Positions 40,560 through 58,022 of a stretch of DNA of 64,000 bases are shown one piece after another. How positions within the stretch are numbered: the first letter of the stretch is position 1; each line of letters begins with the position of its first letter. Source of the DNA: Blastocystis sp. Blastoise. Lineage: Eukaryota > Sar > Bigyra > Opalinata > Blastocystidae. The notes beneath the pieces are model-generated. The model was not told the origin of the DNA. It made no database searches and worked only from the letters and a program-made list of their open reading frames with translations. The stretch is from assembly GCA_039096225.1 (NCBI GenBank), contig JBBPEB010000011.1:496001-560000 (forward strand), given 5' to 3'. A program made the translations under genes and the position numbers.

Positions 40560-42880
40560 TCCTTAAATATTATTACTTCCATATATTACTGCTGTATATT
40601 ACAGTTATTAATAACAAAAACAAAAGTCATATCAAGTGTATTAACAATAAGAATAATAATAAAGCATGAAGAAGAATGAATGCTATATTAAGAATCAGTA
40701 ATTTGGATGCAAATACTAAGATACTAAGATTATAAATAATAGTACATATACTAATACTAATAAAGAATCAATAATATTAATAGTCTTCTCTATATAACAA
40801 TCAGAAGATCATGAAGTATAATAGTATTACTAGTATAAGCCTTTTTATTCTAACAACTGATTATATTTTCATCGTAATACAAATATTTCTTCAAAATAAT
40901 CTTCCTCTTGTTAGAACATACCCATACTGTTATGTCTCCTTGTATTTTTATATAATAAGCTGATGATGACACTACTACTATTACTAAACTCCTACAATTT
41001 TCTTCTTGTTTTCGTTATAATACGCATGCTCATAATAATTATAAGAATTCTTAAATATAATAGAAATATTTTGTGCTACTACTACCGTTATTATTATGTC
41101 TAGTTGTAATGATATTAAAGATATTTTATATGTGTCATGTCTTTTTACATTCTTATTCCAATAATACTATATCTAATACTAATGATATTCTGCTACTTAA
41201 ACTATTATACACCAAATCCTTTTTCTGTCTATTGCTTCTAATATTGTTAATACTTATATATTTGGAATATACTACTATGCAATACCTTTTATATTTTTCC
41301 TCTTTCTTCTCCTAATACTACGTATAATAGTAGTTATTAATAAGAACAATGATAAGATTATAATTATGTTTTCTATTCTTGTTTTCTAATTTCTCTTACA
41401 TTTTGAATCAATTAAAATATTATGCTATGTCATTAAATGATTGTACCTCCTTTACTAACAGTTTTTAAATTAATTTAAATACCAAAAATGTTATGATATC
41501 AATATGTAATTCGGTTTTCGTAATCATATCTTTAAAGAAAGAATACCATAAGTAATAATACTTGAAGTACTATTACTTTCTTTATAACCTCTACTGATCT
41601 TAGATCATAAATAGTTCTATCACAACTATCAATGAATGTCTATTATTACTACTAATAATACTATAGATTAATGAGATTATAATATAGTATTGCTATGCAG
41701 ATTCTCCTTTTAATTATTTTTTCTTCTATCTCTTTTCTTACTCTCATCATATGACTGTTCATACAAAAATCATATATTACTCATTATGGTTTGCCATTAA
41801 TATTTCATTTATTAGTAACAAAAGATCTACTAATATGGTTATTGAAAATGGTTTAGTAAAATATATAGAAAACATATATTACTGTAATAATTACTTTATG
41901 AATTAATAACAATAAAATAGGATTATATATTAAACATTTAAAAAAATATATGAGAATTTAGAAGATTAAATTAAATAAGTCTATGCTCATTCTATTTTGA
42001 ATAGAACATGTAATAGTTTTTAAATAAGATGCTTTATTATTATGGATAGAAAAATACAATGAAATAAGGATATATTCAGTAAATATGAATGAATTTAGTA
42101 CAAATCAATATAATATATATATTATTCGATATAATATTAGATACTTGAAAAGTTCGATGATTATTGCTTCATATATATAGATTATTGGTGAAAAAAGTTG
42201 TAAATAGATATGAATTTGAACATTTTTTTATGTATTATTTAAAACATTTATTCACTGTAATTTTAACTATTATGAAGTTGAATTAAGTTAGAAAAACCTA
42301 CTATGATCTGCTTTTATGTTATGAAATTCATTAATAACAAGAACAACCAAAAAGTGATTATAAGAGATAATATGTATGAAATTATACATTAAAAATATAA
42401 ATTATAAAAAAGTCAAAGTTTAAATACGATTATACATATAATTTTATAAGTATTTACATGGAAATGTACCCATTCACATGCATGTAGTCTTTTGGTATAA
42501 ATGTTGTATAAGTATAAACATCTTCTGAAGTTACTGTCAACGTAGACCTTTGGATAGTCTTTTCTTTGGTTTGTTTTTCCTATATAAAGAAGAATAAAGT
42601 ATAGAAACAATAAAAGATATTATTTGACAAAATTTTTTATAGTTAATAATATATAAATAATTAGTATTAAGAATATATATATGCATATAAAGATGAAGGT
42701 AATCATTCTGATAATTAAATATATATAAAAGTAAAATGAATTCATTATAATAATTATTATATTAGTAATTAAAAGATTTATCTACACAATGAAATATAAA
42801 AAATGATACTAAATAACTATTACTAATATACATACGATGTATTTATTATGATACTAATATGAATATATTATTATTTATTA

Positions 42881-45800
42881 TTAATTAATATAAGTATATA
42901 CTTCACAAAGAATGTCATCAGGGGTTTTATTTGTATGTATATCCATTACTAAAACGTTTGAAGCAAGAAATATGTTAATATTTTGGAATCCTTGAAACCC
43001 TTGACTGTCCATAAAGTGATAATATAATCCTGTTGCAGATGATAATGCTGGACCATAATCGTAATTCATTACAAATATGGAATCATTCACCTTTATATAT
43101 TTTAAGGCCTTTACAAGATGTGGCTGATGATTATTTTCTTTTTCATAATATATCAAGTATGAATTATCTATTCTATGTACACCATCATCAACTTGGCTGG
43201 TTGTATATATAAGTTTGTTATTAACAAGGATTCTATCATAGAAACTAACAGATAGTTTATTATAATTATCCTTCAACTGATGAAAATTATTTTCTATAAA
43301 TAAGTTTAAATTATAATTTCTATTTTCTCCTGTCCAACCAATAATACCATCTATTAGATAATTAATAAGTGTTTGAGATCCTTCTTCAAGAATTATTTTG
43401 AGAAACTGGAAAAGTACTTTATCTGGCATCTCTATCGGTTCAGAATAATGAGAACAACTAGCAGAATATATATATGTTTTATTGTTTCCAACAGGATTAT
43501 AGTAAATAGTATTCTTATCATGTTGCATATCTTCACATGGTTGAGATATATTACTTATTTCGTTTCTGTTATTGGATCTTCCTTGATGATCATTAGATAC
43601 TAAAATTGTTTCTTTGGTTATTGATGACATGCAGCAGGAAATATTAAATTCATTGCGAGAATGAGATGAGTGCTTAATTTTAGAATAATATGATTCTGAT
43701 TTCCAAGTTGATGTTACTGATAAGCTTCCTGTATTTCTTAAACATGAGACCAAGTGCTGGATAGAATGTATTTGAGATGTAATTAATTGCTTTGGCAGTA
43801 TAAGCTCACAGAGAAATGTGAATGTAAAACATTTCTTTTCAAGCATTTCCAAGTCTTCGATATCATTCGCTTTATATATATGGCAATCATGAATAATAGA
43901 AGCTAATAATTCGAAAAGAGGTATTATAGGACTGTCTTTTGAATTAAAATCATATAATATTAATGGTAATATTTTAGAAACGAAAAATATTTTCGTGTGT
44001 GTATTTATTTTGTTGAACATTGTTTCATCTAGTATATAACGAAACTGGTATTCACAATCCCCATATATACTATTAACTGCTGAGATACGTGTTTCCAAAA
44101 TGCTTTTATTTGTTGGGTTTAGTTCAAATGGTTTCCTCTGGTTTTCTTTAGTATTATCATTTTCTTTTTCATTTGAGGATGTCTTTTTATTCGATTGATC
44201 TTCCTTCATATTACTTACATTACTATCTTCCTTCATATTACTATCTTCCTTCATATTACTTTCATTACTATCTTCCTTCATATTACATTTATTACTATCT
44301 TTCTTCTTCTTACCTTTATTACTATTTTTCCTCTTCTTACCTTTATTACTTTCTTTCTTCTTCTTACTTTTATTACTTTCTTCCTTCTTCTTACTTTTAT
44401 TTTTATTTTCCTTCTTGAATCCAAATAATAAACTTAATAAAGTATTACAAACATTTCCAAAAAGATGCATAGTATCTAATGGAAATGATGTTGAAGGATT
44501 AAAGTAGCTAAGTTGTTCAGAAGTACTTCTTACCTTTTTTATTCCTTTATTGTAGGATGGATTATCATTATTACTACTTCTTATTTCAGTAATTACTTCT
44601 TTAGAATATGGATTGTATCTAATATTAGTAAATGAATCTTCATATAACTTACAACTCTTCGAAAAGGATTTGTACATGATATATGGTTTACTATTTATAT
44701 AAGTATTCGTTTTATTAATCCATTTAAGAAGAAACTGATAACATGGAATATATATATGGACTCCAGTATTCGACTTTTGAACTGATATAGATACATGAGA
44801 ATAGGAACACTTCATACCTTCATGTAATAGTTCAGCATGCTTATCGCTTTGCATATCGCAAAATCTACAAGGATATGTAGATGATGGACCTAAAAATTTA
44901 CCTACATGAGATAATGCTGCAGAATCTCCAAATGTATTAATTAATATGCCAACTACTTTCCTATTCTGTAATCTCCCATCAAGATAAATATCCATGTTTA
45001 TTCCAGCTTGGAGTAACTTGAATTCAGCCATCAGTATATCAAGGCATAAGTCAATAGAAGGCTCATCTACGCAAGTATACATATAGAACTCTCTTTTATC
45101 GTACTTTCTAAATTTCTTATAATTTAATAATTGGATCAAAATTGGGTTTGAAGAACTATTCTGCTTAGTAACAGCCTTATCAAACATCGATATACCGTCT
45201 GTAGTAACGTTGAATGATAAAATGATATCACCATTATTGGCACAATCTCTAAGATATGATTTATAATTCATTCCTAGCATGTAATTTGGTATATTTTGAA
45301 TCATTGAATCTAGGTTACTATTATTAAGACTACTATATATTTGTTCTATCTCATCTTTTCGATAAAATTCAATATCTTGTATATAATATGGAGATGAAAG
45401 TATGGCTTGAAGTCGGGGAATTAGTGGAATAATAACTTGTTTGTTACCTATATAAGAATTATATAATGTTTTGTGATATATATATATATATATATAACTA
45501 CTTCTAGAAATATATACATATATTTCCGTTGCATATAGGATTACTACATGTTATATCTTTAAATAATGGATATGCTTGTATTGTATTATATGTATGTATT
45601 ACATGACACTTATTACATGAAAATATATTTATATGAAGAGGCTTATATATAGAATTTCTAACATATTTTCTTACAATATTTTGTGAGCATTTGGGTATTG
45701 TTAATATAGGAAGATCAATGTCAAATTCGCTTATTAAATTATTTATTAATTCATACAAATTTGCTACTTTTTGAAAGCTAATACCTAGTTTTCTCCAACA

Positions 45801-46132
45801 CTCAAAAATTAGGTCATTCATGGCATCCTCTTTTGTACTCACTTTCTCATGAATTATCTAGATAAAATGATTAGTAGGTATTGTGTTGAAGAAATATAAT
45901 AATGGCTTATATTAAAAGAGAGGTATATATTATATATATATTAATATAAACCGTATACTTTTTGTGATAAGATGAGTTGCATGATCTGCCTTATAATATC
46001 ACCATTTTCTATCTCAATTGGTGTATTCTCATTATTTAAAGAAATATTCACATTGTTGATTTCATCTGCAATCAAGGTAGTTGATCTATGATAAGTGTCA
46101 TGTCTCTCAGATAATAATGTTGCTATGATCAT
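42881..46132 (-). CDS. CACTA transposase (TNP2 family), element A2
   Basis: Minus-strand copy with exons 46132-45959, 45857-45518 and 45447-42881. The encoded long exon is residue-for-residue the same as in A1, including the Lys/Ser/Asn repeats, which usually vary quickly. Zinc-ribbon, TTDGIS, FGDSAAL, CRFC and LDTMHLF blocks are all present. The optional last exon lies at 42579-42454. Confidence 0.88.
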
Positions 46133-46329
46133 TAATGTTATTTCTTATTTTTATATCTTACTATTTATTCCTGATTTCTTCTTATTAGATATCTTATGTC
46201 TATAATTATTCATTATAACAAATACTATGAAAAATGTTTATTAAAAAAAATAAAATTCATTTCTTCTGTAGAATTTTACTGATTATTATCACGGTTTTCA
46301 TATATATTTTTTCTTTTACTTTCTTTTTC

Positions 46330-47116
46330 ATGGAATCATCTACTTTATCTTCATTAGAAAGAAATAAAATTGATAGTCTTCAAGAAGATATCTATAAAGC
46401 TATCGAACATTATTTTAACGAATTAAAAGGTGAAGAGACAAATGGTATTTCAATTTAATTCTTTGGTAATAATTATTTAGAAAAGACTATTCGTTGCTCA
46501 GATGTTTTTATAGAATGTGAGGCTATGATAAGAAGACTTTCCATTAAAAGAGATATTCCATTTAGAAACAAGAAGTTGAATTCAAATAAATTAAAAGTAT
46601 TTATTGTATACATATATAATGTTTAATTCAATAGACTATAATAAAGGTAATTCCTTTTTGCTTACCTGAAGCTATACGAAAAAATGCAAAATCCATGTTT
46701 ACATTAAAAAAGAATAATATATGTTTAGATCATGAGTCAGAGGTCTACATATATATTTGTCGTCTTGCTCGTCTTTATTTGCATACATATGAGAAACAAG
46801 ATAATTATAGTGATGAAATTATAATGGTTTGTGTTCGTGAATGTATTACTAATCGTCGTCGAAAAGGCTCGTTTCCTCAATTCTTTGGGTTTCATTTAGA
46901 TAGAGAAATAGAAATACATGACTCAGGATCCTCTGAGATTGTATGCTTTTATACGTTTCTTTTATCATTCTTTTATATAATATTCTTTATTTTTAGTTTG
47001 GCAAATGGATTCCAATTAGTCCTTTTCCAAATACAAGTTCTTATACATATATACATTATGAAACAATAATAAACAATTTGCAGAAATGCCAAGAGATTCT
47101 ACCATTCTCAGGATAA
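46330..47116 (+). CDS. Second gene of element A2, unknown function
   Basis: Copy of the 4043-4829 gene. ATG at 46330; the first intron is GTATTTCA...TTATTTAG (about 46444-46480), and further introns lie before VIPFCLPEA and before the C-terminal FGKWIPISPFP block. It starts about 200 bp from the transposase start (46132) and is divergent from it, so the two probably share a promoter region at 46133-46329. Confidence 0.5.
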
Positions 47117-48429
47117 ATCTTTGAATTATTCTATTTTTCTTTATTCCTTTATTCTATTTCATAATGATTGGCTATTTATCTTCTACACTATAATTCTTTT
47201 GATTTATATTAAAATGATTGGCTAAGTATTTTTAATAGAATATATTTTTATGCTGACTTTATTTTTTGTTTTACACCATACATTCATATTTTATTTTATT
47301 GCTTTGTTTATCTCACAACAAAAATATCAATGAACATATTCAATAACTATACTCTTTGAAAATGTATTTTACTTTTAAACAGTATTAAAGTATTATTGTG
47401 TCTAGGTGTCTATCAATTTTCGAATCAATTATCTTGTTAATGTATATAATGTTGTAAAATATCATAACATCTTTTTATATAGAATGTCAGGTGTTTGATT
47501 ATTCAAGGGTAGCAAGTATTTTGTTTCGTATTTCTATAATTCTTTGTTACTATTATTTAATTAACTATCAATATCCCTTTCTTTAGTTGCTTCATATAAA
47601 TTGTAACGTGCATTGAAATGACAGCTATCTTTAACGATGTGAATTAGGTATGTATAACTATTTATTGATTTGAATAATTCTAACTTATTTTTTTTATATA
47701 GAGTATTTATAGACAGAAGTAATTACCACCAGTAGATAGATTTAAAAAAATGTTTTAATGTTATTTCACAATTAGAATTTATTTACAATTTACTCGTTTT
47801 GTTTTCTAATTTTTGTTATAATGGTTAAAGCCATAGTTGCGTATAGAGTAGTTTATGAAAATAACAAAGATAAATTTAAATCATTAAATAGTTTTTAAAT
47901 TAATTATTCAAAGAGCGACCAAAAATAATCATCGTGTATATACTAAAAATCTTCATTGGGTTTTTTTATGCTTTTTGTTGTTTATTCTGTGGAGGGTATT
48001 TTTTTTCCTTGTTTAATTGTTCTGAAAAAATCTTAAATCCAAAAAGCAAAACGTGACAAAGAAGGCCATTTTTATTCATGGAAATCGCTGATAGTGATGA
48101 TTTGAAATAATTATAAATATTCTTTATTAATTATTCACTATCAGGTATTTCCGTGATACTTTTTGGAGAGTTTTGCCAAAAAATGACTAAATTACTTTTT
48201 AAGACTATTTTCAGTCAGGCGAAAAGAGTAGCCAAAAACTAGGTTATTTTTGTCGAATATGGTCTTTCTTTTCATTCGTTCAGAATTCTTTTAGAAACGT
48301 CATTTTATTATTAATTTAATCGTTGTGTGAATGATAATCAATATATATATATAACAAAAGACAATAAATAATATATAATAATTAAAATAGCAAGAAAGAT
48401 AAGAAAATAATAATTATTTTGATTTGTTT

Positions 48430-48930
48430 TGATAAATTGGCAACTGTATCTGAGGACTATATATATAAATTGATAGAACTAATAATAATATAGATAATAT
48501 AGAATACATACCTTCTAACATCACTTCTAGACCAACTCTTGAACAAGAACCAAAACTATAAAAATAGAATGTAAAAAAATAAATATATTATAACAATATA
48601 CCTTCTAAATCCTAGCAGTGTAGACCAAAAGGGACACCAGAGAGTACCTAGAACCTATAAAAAATTAAATTAGTTAATTTCAAAAAAATAAAATATAATT
48701 AAATACCTTCAGAAGCATTGATTTGTTGACCAAGGAGACCTGAGACAATAGTTGAACCTATATAAGATAATAAATAATAATAGCAGAGAGAATGCTAAAA
48801 AATATATACCTTTAATACAACCAGATTTCTATACGTTCAGGCCCGGAAACTCATAAACTAACTTTAAAAAAGAAGACCAATTAGGACCTATTAGAATCTA
48901 TTTTGACACACCAGTAAGCCTATATAGAAT
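48430..48930 (-). other. Array of short GT...AG-bounded exon-like blocks in C
   Basis: Four blocks of about 45-110 nt, each preceded by TATAG and ending AAG before GTAT, begin GTTCT, GTTCA or similar. Related arrays occur near the other end of C (54720-55030) and at both ends of D. Coding is not convincing because most frames close. They may be non-coding leader exons or splice-prone filler. Confidence 0.4.
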
Positions 48931-49839
48931 AAGATAAATAAAAAAAATATAATATACATTTAATAATATATAAAATATAGTTGTAAATTAAAGAAAAATA
49001 AAAATAAATATGTGAAAAAGTTGAATCTTATAAACAAAGAGAAATTCCCCCTTACAATTTTTTTTTTGTATAATAAAATTCTTTACAAAATCTGGGTTTC
49101 CAGGGGTTAAAACATTTTAAAAATTTCCCTTTTTCTCTAATAAAAAGTCTATTTGAATATAAAAATGATTTATAAATGTAATATGTGTTTATGAACCTAA
49201 ATTATTTAATTACAACATGTTTAAGACTTATTAGAACAAAAATATAGTTATTTAAAAAATCTTTAATTACAATTAAATATATTTGTCTGCTATTTTTATA
49301 TAATAGTATTTTATTTATAACAAGAAGGTCCTAGATAATCAAGAGAAATATTTAGTATAATCACTTATAGAGACATGATTCAAAAATTTATAAACTTTTG
49401 TTTCTAATATGATTTATTTCAACAATTTATCGATTATTGTAGATGTATAAATAGAACGAGAATGTTTGAAAGCTTTGTGAGTTGTTTAAGACATAATAAA
49501 GAATGTAATTTATTAAAGTATAAAGTAGATTAATATTTACTCTTTTTTCTATTATTCCAAAAGAATTCTATAAATAATTTTATTCCTAAATATCAACAAA
49601 ACAAATAGAGTAATATATAAAGAAATAAAACAAAATAAAAGATAGATAAAAAAGATAATATATAGTATATATATAGTAATATATCATTATAATATATATA
49701 ATATGAATAATTTATTAAACTCCTTTCTATTCTATATATACATGATTATAAAACCATATATAATTTAAATATATATATATATTGATATAGTATTATAAAT
49801 ATATATATATACAAGAGTTATCATTATCTTAATACATAA

Positions 49840-54113
<4,274 letters not shown>

Positions 54114-54188
<75 letters not shown>
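54114..54188. repeat. (TA)n microsatellite
   Basis: About 73 bp of TA in element C. Confidence 0.9.
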
Positions 54189-54189
<1 letters not shown>

Positions 54190-55466
54190 TATCATTTAGT
54201 AATATATATACATTTCTTTTGAATTTGTGATTTCATCTTATTATATAAATGTAAATATAATTCACTATCAGATAAAATCTATGAATATAAATTCGTAGAA
54301 GAGATAATGTAATTGGTTTTATACTATATATATAGTGTATATATAATATATAGTATAAATATACATATATTCACATGCTCCTGCATTCATACAATTAGCA
54401 ATATAGTTATAAATAATAATAACATATATAATAATAATAATAATAATAATATGAAATATAATATTAATAATAATAATAATAAGAAGAAGAAGAAATATAA
54501 TATTAATAATAATTCATATCTATATACCGTTTTAAGTTTAAAAGGTCGCAACTAACAAAAAGACTCATGAATGGCAACATGAAATCTATTATTCTATATA
54601 ATATATTACTTAATAAAAATAAATAAAATATAAGTTAAAACTAACTAATAAAAAATATATATATTTTAATACAGAAAACAACAACAACAAAAAAATAAAA
54701 CAGTTAATGCAAAAGAAAACAATAAAATATAATTGTATACCTTGAGTATCACGTTCATCTATTGGTTAAAAGAGCTATGGACGGGAATAAATAAGTAATC
54801 TAAAAGAATTAAAAAAAATGTAATTAAATACCTTATATAATAAATAGGAAACCAGTCTATGCAGCAAACCCTTTTAAAAATGACCATGAAAAGCATCTGA
54901 AAGAAAGAGAGAAACAAGAACTAAAAACCTAGAAGAATTATATAATAAAATAGGATCTACTTACTAAATAAGTACTGACACATCATATATGTATACAACA
55001 AACTTATACCAAATGCATGGCACTGTCTGAATCTTCTTGGATTCAACAAATTAAAAAAAAAAAATGAATTCATGTATAAATCCAAACTTATGAGTCAAAA
55101 TATAAAAATTTTCATAAATATATTAGTTTTTATTATTATTATTATTTTATGATAGTTTATTATAATTATAACTTCTCACACGTCAATTACAACTTTATTC
55201 ATACAATAACTATGTATTCCACTAATTTCAACTTTAAAAACATAACTCATTTTCTTTGACCCTCTGATGTGTTTGTATGCTCGTCCAAAAACTATAAATT
55301 CTTATTTCAACAATCTATCCATTGCATAATTAACTATAAAAACAACTTTTTAAAAGAATTTTATTTGATTCTGAAAAAAAAACTGTTTTTTATGACTTTT
55401 GACAAACTTTTTGGATGAGGACTTTTGAGTCGTGATAGAGTCAATTGAAAAATTCTTTTTAAAACA

Positions 55467-55581
55467 TTCTTCGCACAAACCCAGGCGGCCAAGATATGGC
55501 CGACATCCCTATACTGCGAAGTTCTACGAACTTCGCTAGCATAGGGATGTTGCCCATATTTGTGTGGGTTTGTGCGAAGAA
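55467..55581. repeat. 115-bp GC-richer near-palindrome at the transposon-virus junction
   Basis: Outer arms TTCTTCGCACAAACCCA (55467-55483) and TGGGTTTGTGCGAAGAA (55565-55581) are perfect complements. Inner arms ACATCCCTAT and ATAGGGATGT pair, and the centre GCGAAGTTC-TAC-GAACTTCGC is a 9-bp stem with a 3-nt loop. GC content is far above the neighbourhood. It could be a foldback MITE or a relic of a hairpin viral end. Homology to element D ends at its left edge. Confidence 0.8.
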
Positions 55582-55671
55582 TTACTAATTCTTATCATAT
55601 AGAAAAATCAAGGGAATAAAGAAAAATACACTATAAAATATATTTTTCACATAAATAACTATTTTAAACAA

Positions 55672-56341
55672 TTTGATTGGTTAAATCAGTGATGACGCAC
55701 CCTCTGTCATCCATTTTTACTTTTCTAACTTTTTATATATTCTATTTACTTACTTACTACTTTATAAAAAAAATGAATAAGTAAGTACGTAACCCCATAT
55801 ATACAAAAGTTTATTTTGACAAAAAAAGAAGCCAGTTCGGAATCATTTGATTGGATGAATCTTGGAACACAATTTATCATCCAATAAAAATTATGTGTTC
55901 CAAAAAGATGAAATTTGATTGGTTAAATCAGTGATGACGCACCCTCTGTCATCCATTTTTACTTTTCTAACTTTTTGTATATTCTATTTACTTACTTACT
56001 ACTTTATAAAAAAAATGAATAAGTAAGTACGTAACCCCATATATACAAAAGTTTATTTTTGACAAAAAAAAGAGCCAGTTCGGAATCATTTGATTGGATG
56101 AATCTTGGAACACAATTTATCATCCAATAAAAATTATGTGTTCCAAAAAGATGAAATTTGATTGGTTAAATCAGTGATGACGCACCCTCTGTCATCCATT
56201 TTTACTTTTCTAACTTTTTGTATATTCTATTTACTTACTTACTACTTTATAAAAAAAATGAATAAGTAAGTACGTAACCCCATATATACAAAAGTTTATT
56301 TTTGACAAAAAAAAGAGCCAGTTCGGAATCATTTGATTGGT
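55672..56341. repeat. 242-bp tandem repeat, 2.8 copies, at the viral flank
   Basis: Copies start at 55672, 55914 and 56157 (periods 242 and 243); the third stops at about 56341. Copies differ by only a few bases. Each unit has TTACTTACTTA facing TAAGTAAGTA. It also has two interleaved inverted pairs, ATTGGATGA with TCATCCAAT and TTGGAACACA with TGTGTTCCAA. No ORF. Position next to the first viral gene suggests a terminal repeat or replication/packaging region of the virus. Confidence 0.85.
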
Positions 56342-56526
56342 TGAACGAAATGTTGTTCTTTAAAATATTTCAAATCAAAAAATGAATTTGATATCTTTTA
56401 AATTCACCCCTGGATTTTTGTTTCCATTATAAAAATATAATAAATGAAATATACCCCCATTGTTATAATTTTTATATATTTTTTTAATATAAAATATTTC
56501 TCATTTTTATTTTATTTTTGGAAAGA

Positions 56527-56943
56527 ATGAGTGAAGGTGCTTTCAGATTATTGAATTTCAAGGAAAAGTCAAATTAGTAAATATTTAAGATATATATATA
56601 TATATATTAATTATATAGTTCCGTTGAAGAACTTAATCAAATTAAGAAAGATCTTTGTGAATCATTAAGATCTCAATTAATAATGACTAAATTAAGTATT
56701 GATATTATAAAAAGGAATTGTCAACGTACTAAAGGAAACCAGTATTTATTAAGTAAGCAAATGATGAAATACTTTGATAAAGAATATTCTCCAGCAATTA
56801 ATAAAGCTTTAAATTTAATTGAAGAAAGTGATGATAATATTATGAATACAATTAATAAAAATAAAGAAGATTTTATTAATTTTGATAAATGTTTTGATAA
56901 GATGCTTGATTATCAGTCTAGAATATCGAAATATTTTCATTAA
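56527..56943 (+). CDS. Viral small helical protein with an intron
   Basis: Exon 1 (56527-56576, MSEGAFRLLNFKEKSN) and exon 2 (56619-56943) join in phase across a 42-bp GTAAAT...TATATAG intron, making Tyr at the junction and a 124-residue protein. Without splicing the first ATG frame stops at once and the second exon lacks an upstream start until 56683. The protein is charged and mostly helical with no recognised domain. A CCCCTGGAT motif lies 120 bp upstream at 56407. It is first in the forward block, ahead of two more small genes and the recombinase. Confidence 0.6.
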
Positions 56944-57125
56944 AAATATTGAATTCCTATTAGTAGTTTTTTGTTTATTTTTTTAAATTTTTAAACCACT
57001 AAAATCGAATATTCTTTTTTAATATCTAAAAAAGAATAATTAGAACTGACTCTATTTAAAAATATATTTTAATAATTTCACATAATTTATTTATTTTTTA
57101 ATTTTTTAAAAGTGGATATTTACGA

Positions 57126-57410
57126 ATGGATAAGGAAATTAATAACACCCAGGATGTATGTAAAGATGTTGAAATGGATTCAGATCATCCTAAAACACCT
57201 AAGAAGCCCCGCCAACCCCGTGCAGTCTCAATAATTAAACGTAAAGGTGAAGATATTCAAGTTATTCCTGATTATTTACTGGTTTTCCTTAAGAATTTTA
57301 AAGTTATGCTTGATGATCTGCTAATGAATGATATGACCCAACGTCAGAAAATTGATGAATTATTTGAAAATGATGAATCATCAAATTCTAAAAGAAAAAG
57401 AACTGCTTAA
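57126..57410 (+). CDS. Viral small basic-acidic protein, unknown
   Basis: 94 residues from ATG at 57126. The acidic N-terminus is followed by a basic, proline-containing stretch TPKKPRQPRAVSIIKRK, then a hydrophobic helix (about residues 48-66) and a C-terminal KRKR signal that resembles a nuclear localisation sequence. A structural or regulatory DNA-associated role is possible. No family recognised. Confidence 0.55.
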   Translation: MDKEINNTQDVCKDVEMDSDHPKTPKKPRQPRAVSIIKRKGEDIQVIPDYLLVFLKNFKVMLDDLLMNDMTQRQKIDELFENDESSNSKRKRTA

Positions 57411-57529
57411 TTTGTCTTAAAATTATCATTAATTAATAAAATTTTGTTTTGTTTTCTTTAAAACTGTTGGATAAATATCTTTAAGCCCATAATACACAAC
57501 TCTATTAATTTTTTATAATAAAATGTAAT

Positions 57530-57612
57530 TTAACCCCTGGATAATAACATTCCAGCCCCTGGATTGTTTCTCTATTATTTTTTAATAATAAACTTTCAAT
57601 ACCCCCTGGATC
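57530..57612 (+). promoter_or_regulatory. Cluster of three CCCCTGGAT motifs
   Basis: CCCCTGGAT is found at 57534-57542, 57556-57564 and 57603-57611, all in one orientation and 75-150 bp before the next viral ATG (57686). A fourth copy at 56407 precedes the first viral gene. In DNA this AT-rich a repeated GC-rich 9-mer is not expected by chance, so a promoter role is likely. Confidence 0.5.
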
Positions 57613-57685
57613 ACTAAAAACGAAATCTTTTTTATTTTATTATAAATTTATTTTCATATTTATTTTTATTTATTTGGTGAAAAAA

Positions 57686-57922
57686 ATGAAATTTTCGTTA
57701 CAACACGATTTGATGACTGCTTGCTTAAATATTAAAAGATTGCAGCGTATGATTACAAAGATGCAGGAGGAAATAGATGATATGGTTGATACTATTGATA
57801 GAATTAATGATACTGTTCTAGAAGATTATTTAGAATTAACTGATGAAGATGATGATATTGAAGATCCTCCAAAATCACCAAGAAGTCCTCGAAGTATGGT
57901 CGAAAAAATCTTAAAATTTTAA
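57686..57922 (+). CDS. Viral small coiled-coil protein, unknown
   Basis: 78 residues from ATG at 57686 (MKFSLQHDLMTACLN). A coiled-coil-like helix (about residues 10-45) is followed by a run of acidic residues (TDEDDDIEDPP) and a basic SPRSPRS motif. It shares the acidic-plus-SPR/TPKKPR style with the preceding gene. No family recognised. Confidence 0.55.
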   Translation: MKFSLQHDLMTACLNIKRLQRMITKMQEEIDDMVDTIDRINDTVLEDYLELTDEDDDIEDPPKSPRSPRSMVEKILKF

Positions 57923-58022
57923 TTCATCTGCTTTTTATTTTTATCATATGAGTTTTAAATATATTCAGTTTTGTTTTGTTTTGTTTCTAAAACTTCACAT
58001 AATTATTTTATTCTGATAAAAA

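Larger units (their letters stand above)
34479..48096 (-). mobile_element. CACTA transposon A2, complete, inverted copy of A1
   Basis: Termini are CACTATCAGCGAT at 34479-34491 and its complement at 48084-48096, with target duplication ATG at 34476-34478 and 48097-48099. Length is 13,618 bp. Positions map to A1 by 51159 minus x on the outer side and 51162 minus x on the inner side of a TA-run difference near 36245-36285. All long ORFs and even the pseudogene lesions match A1. The different TSDs show that A1 and A2 are separate insertions, not a segmental inverted duplication. Confidence 0.93.
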
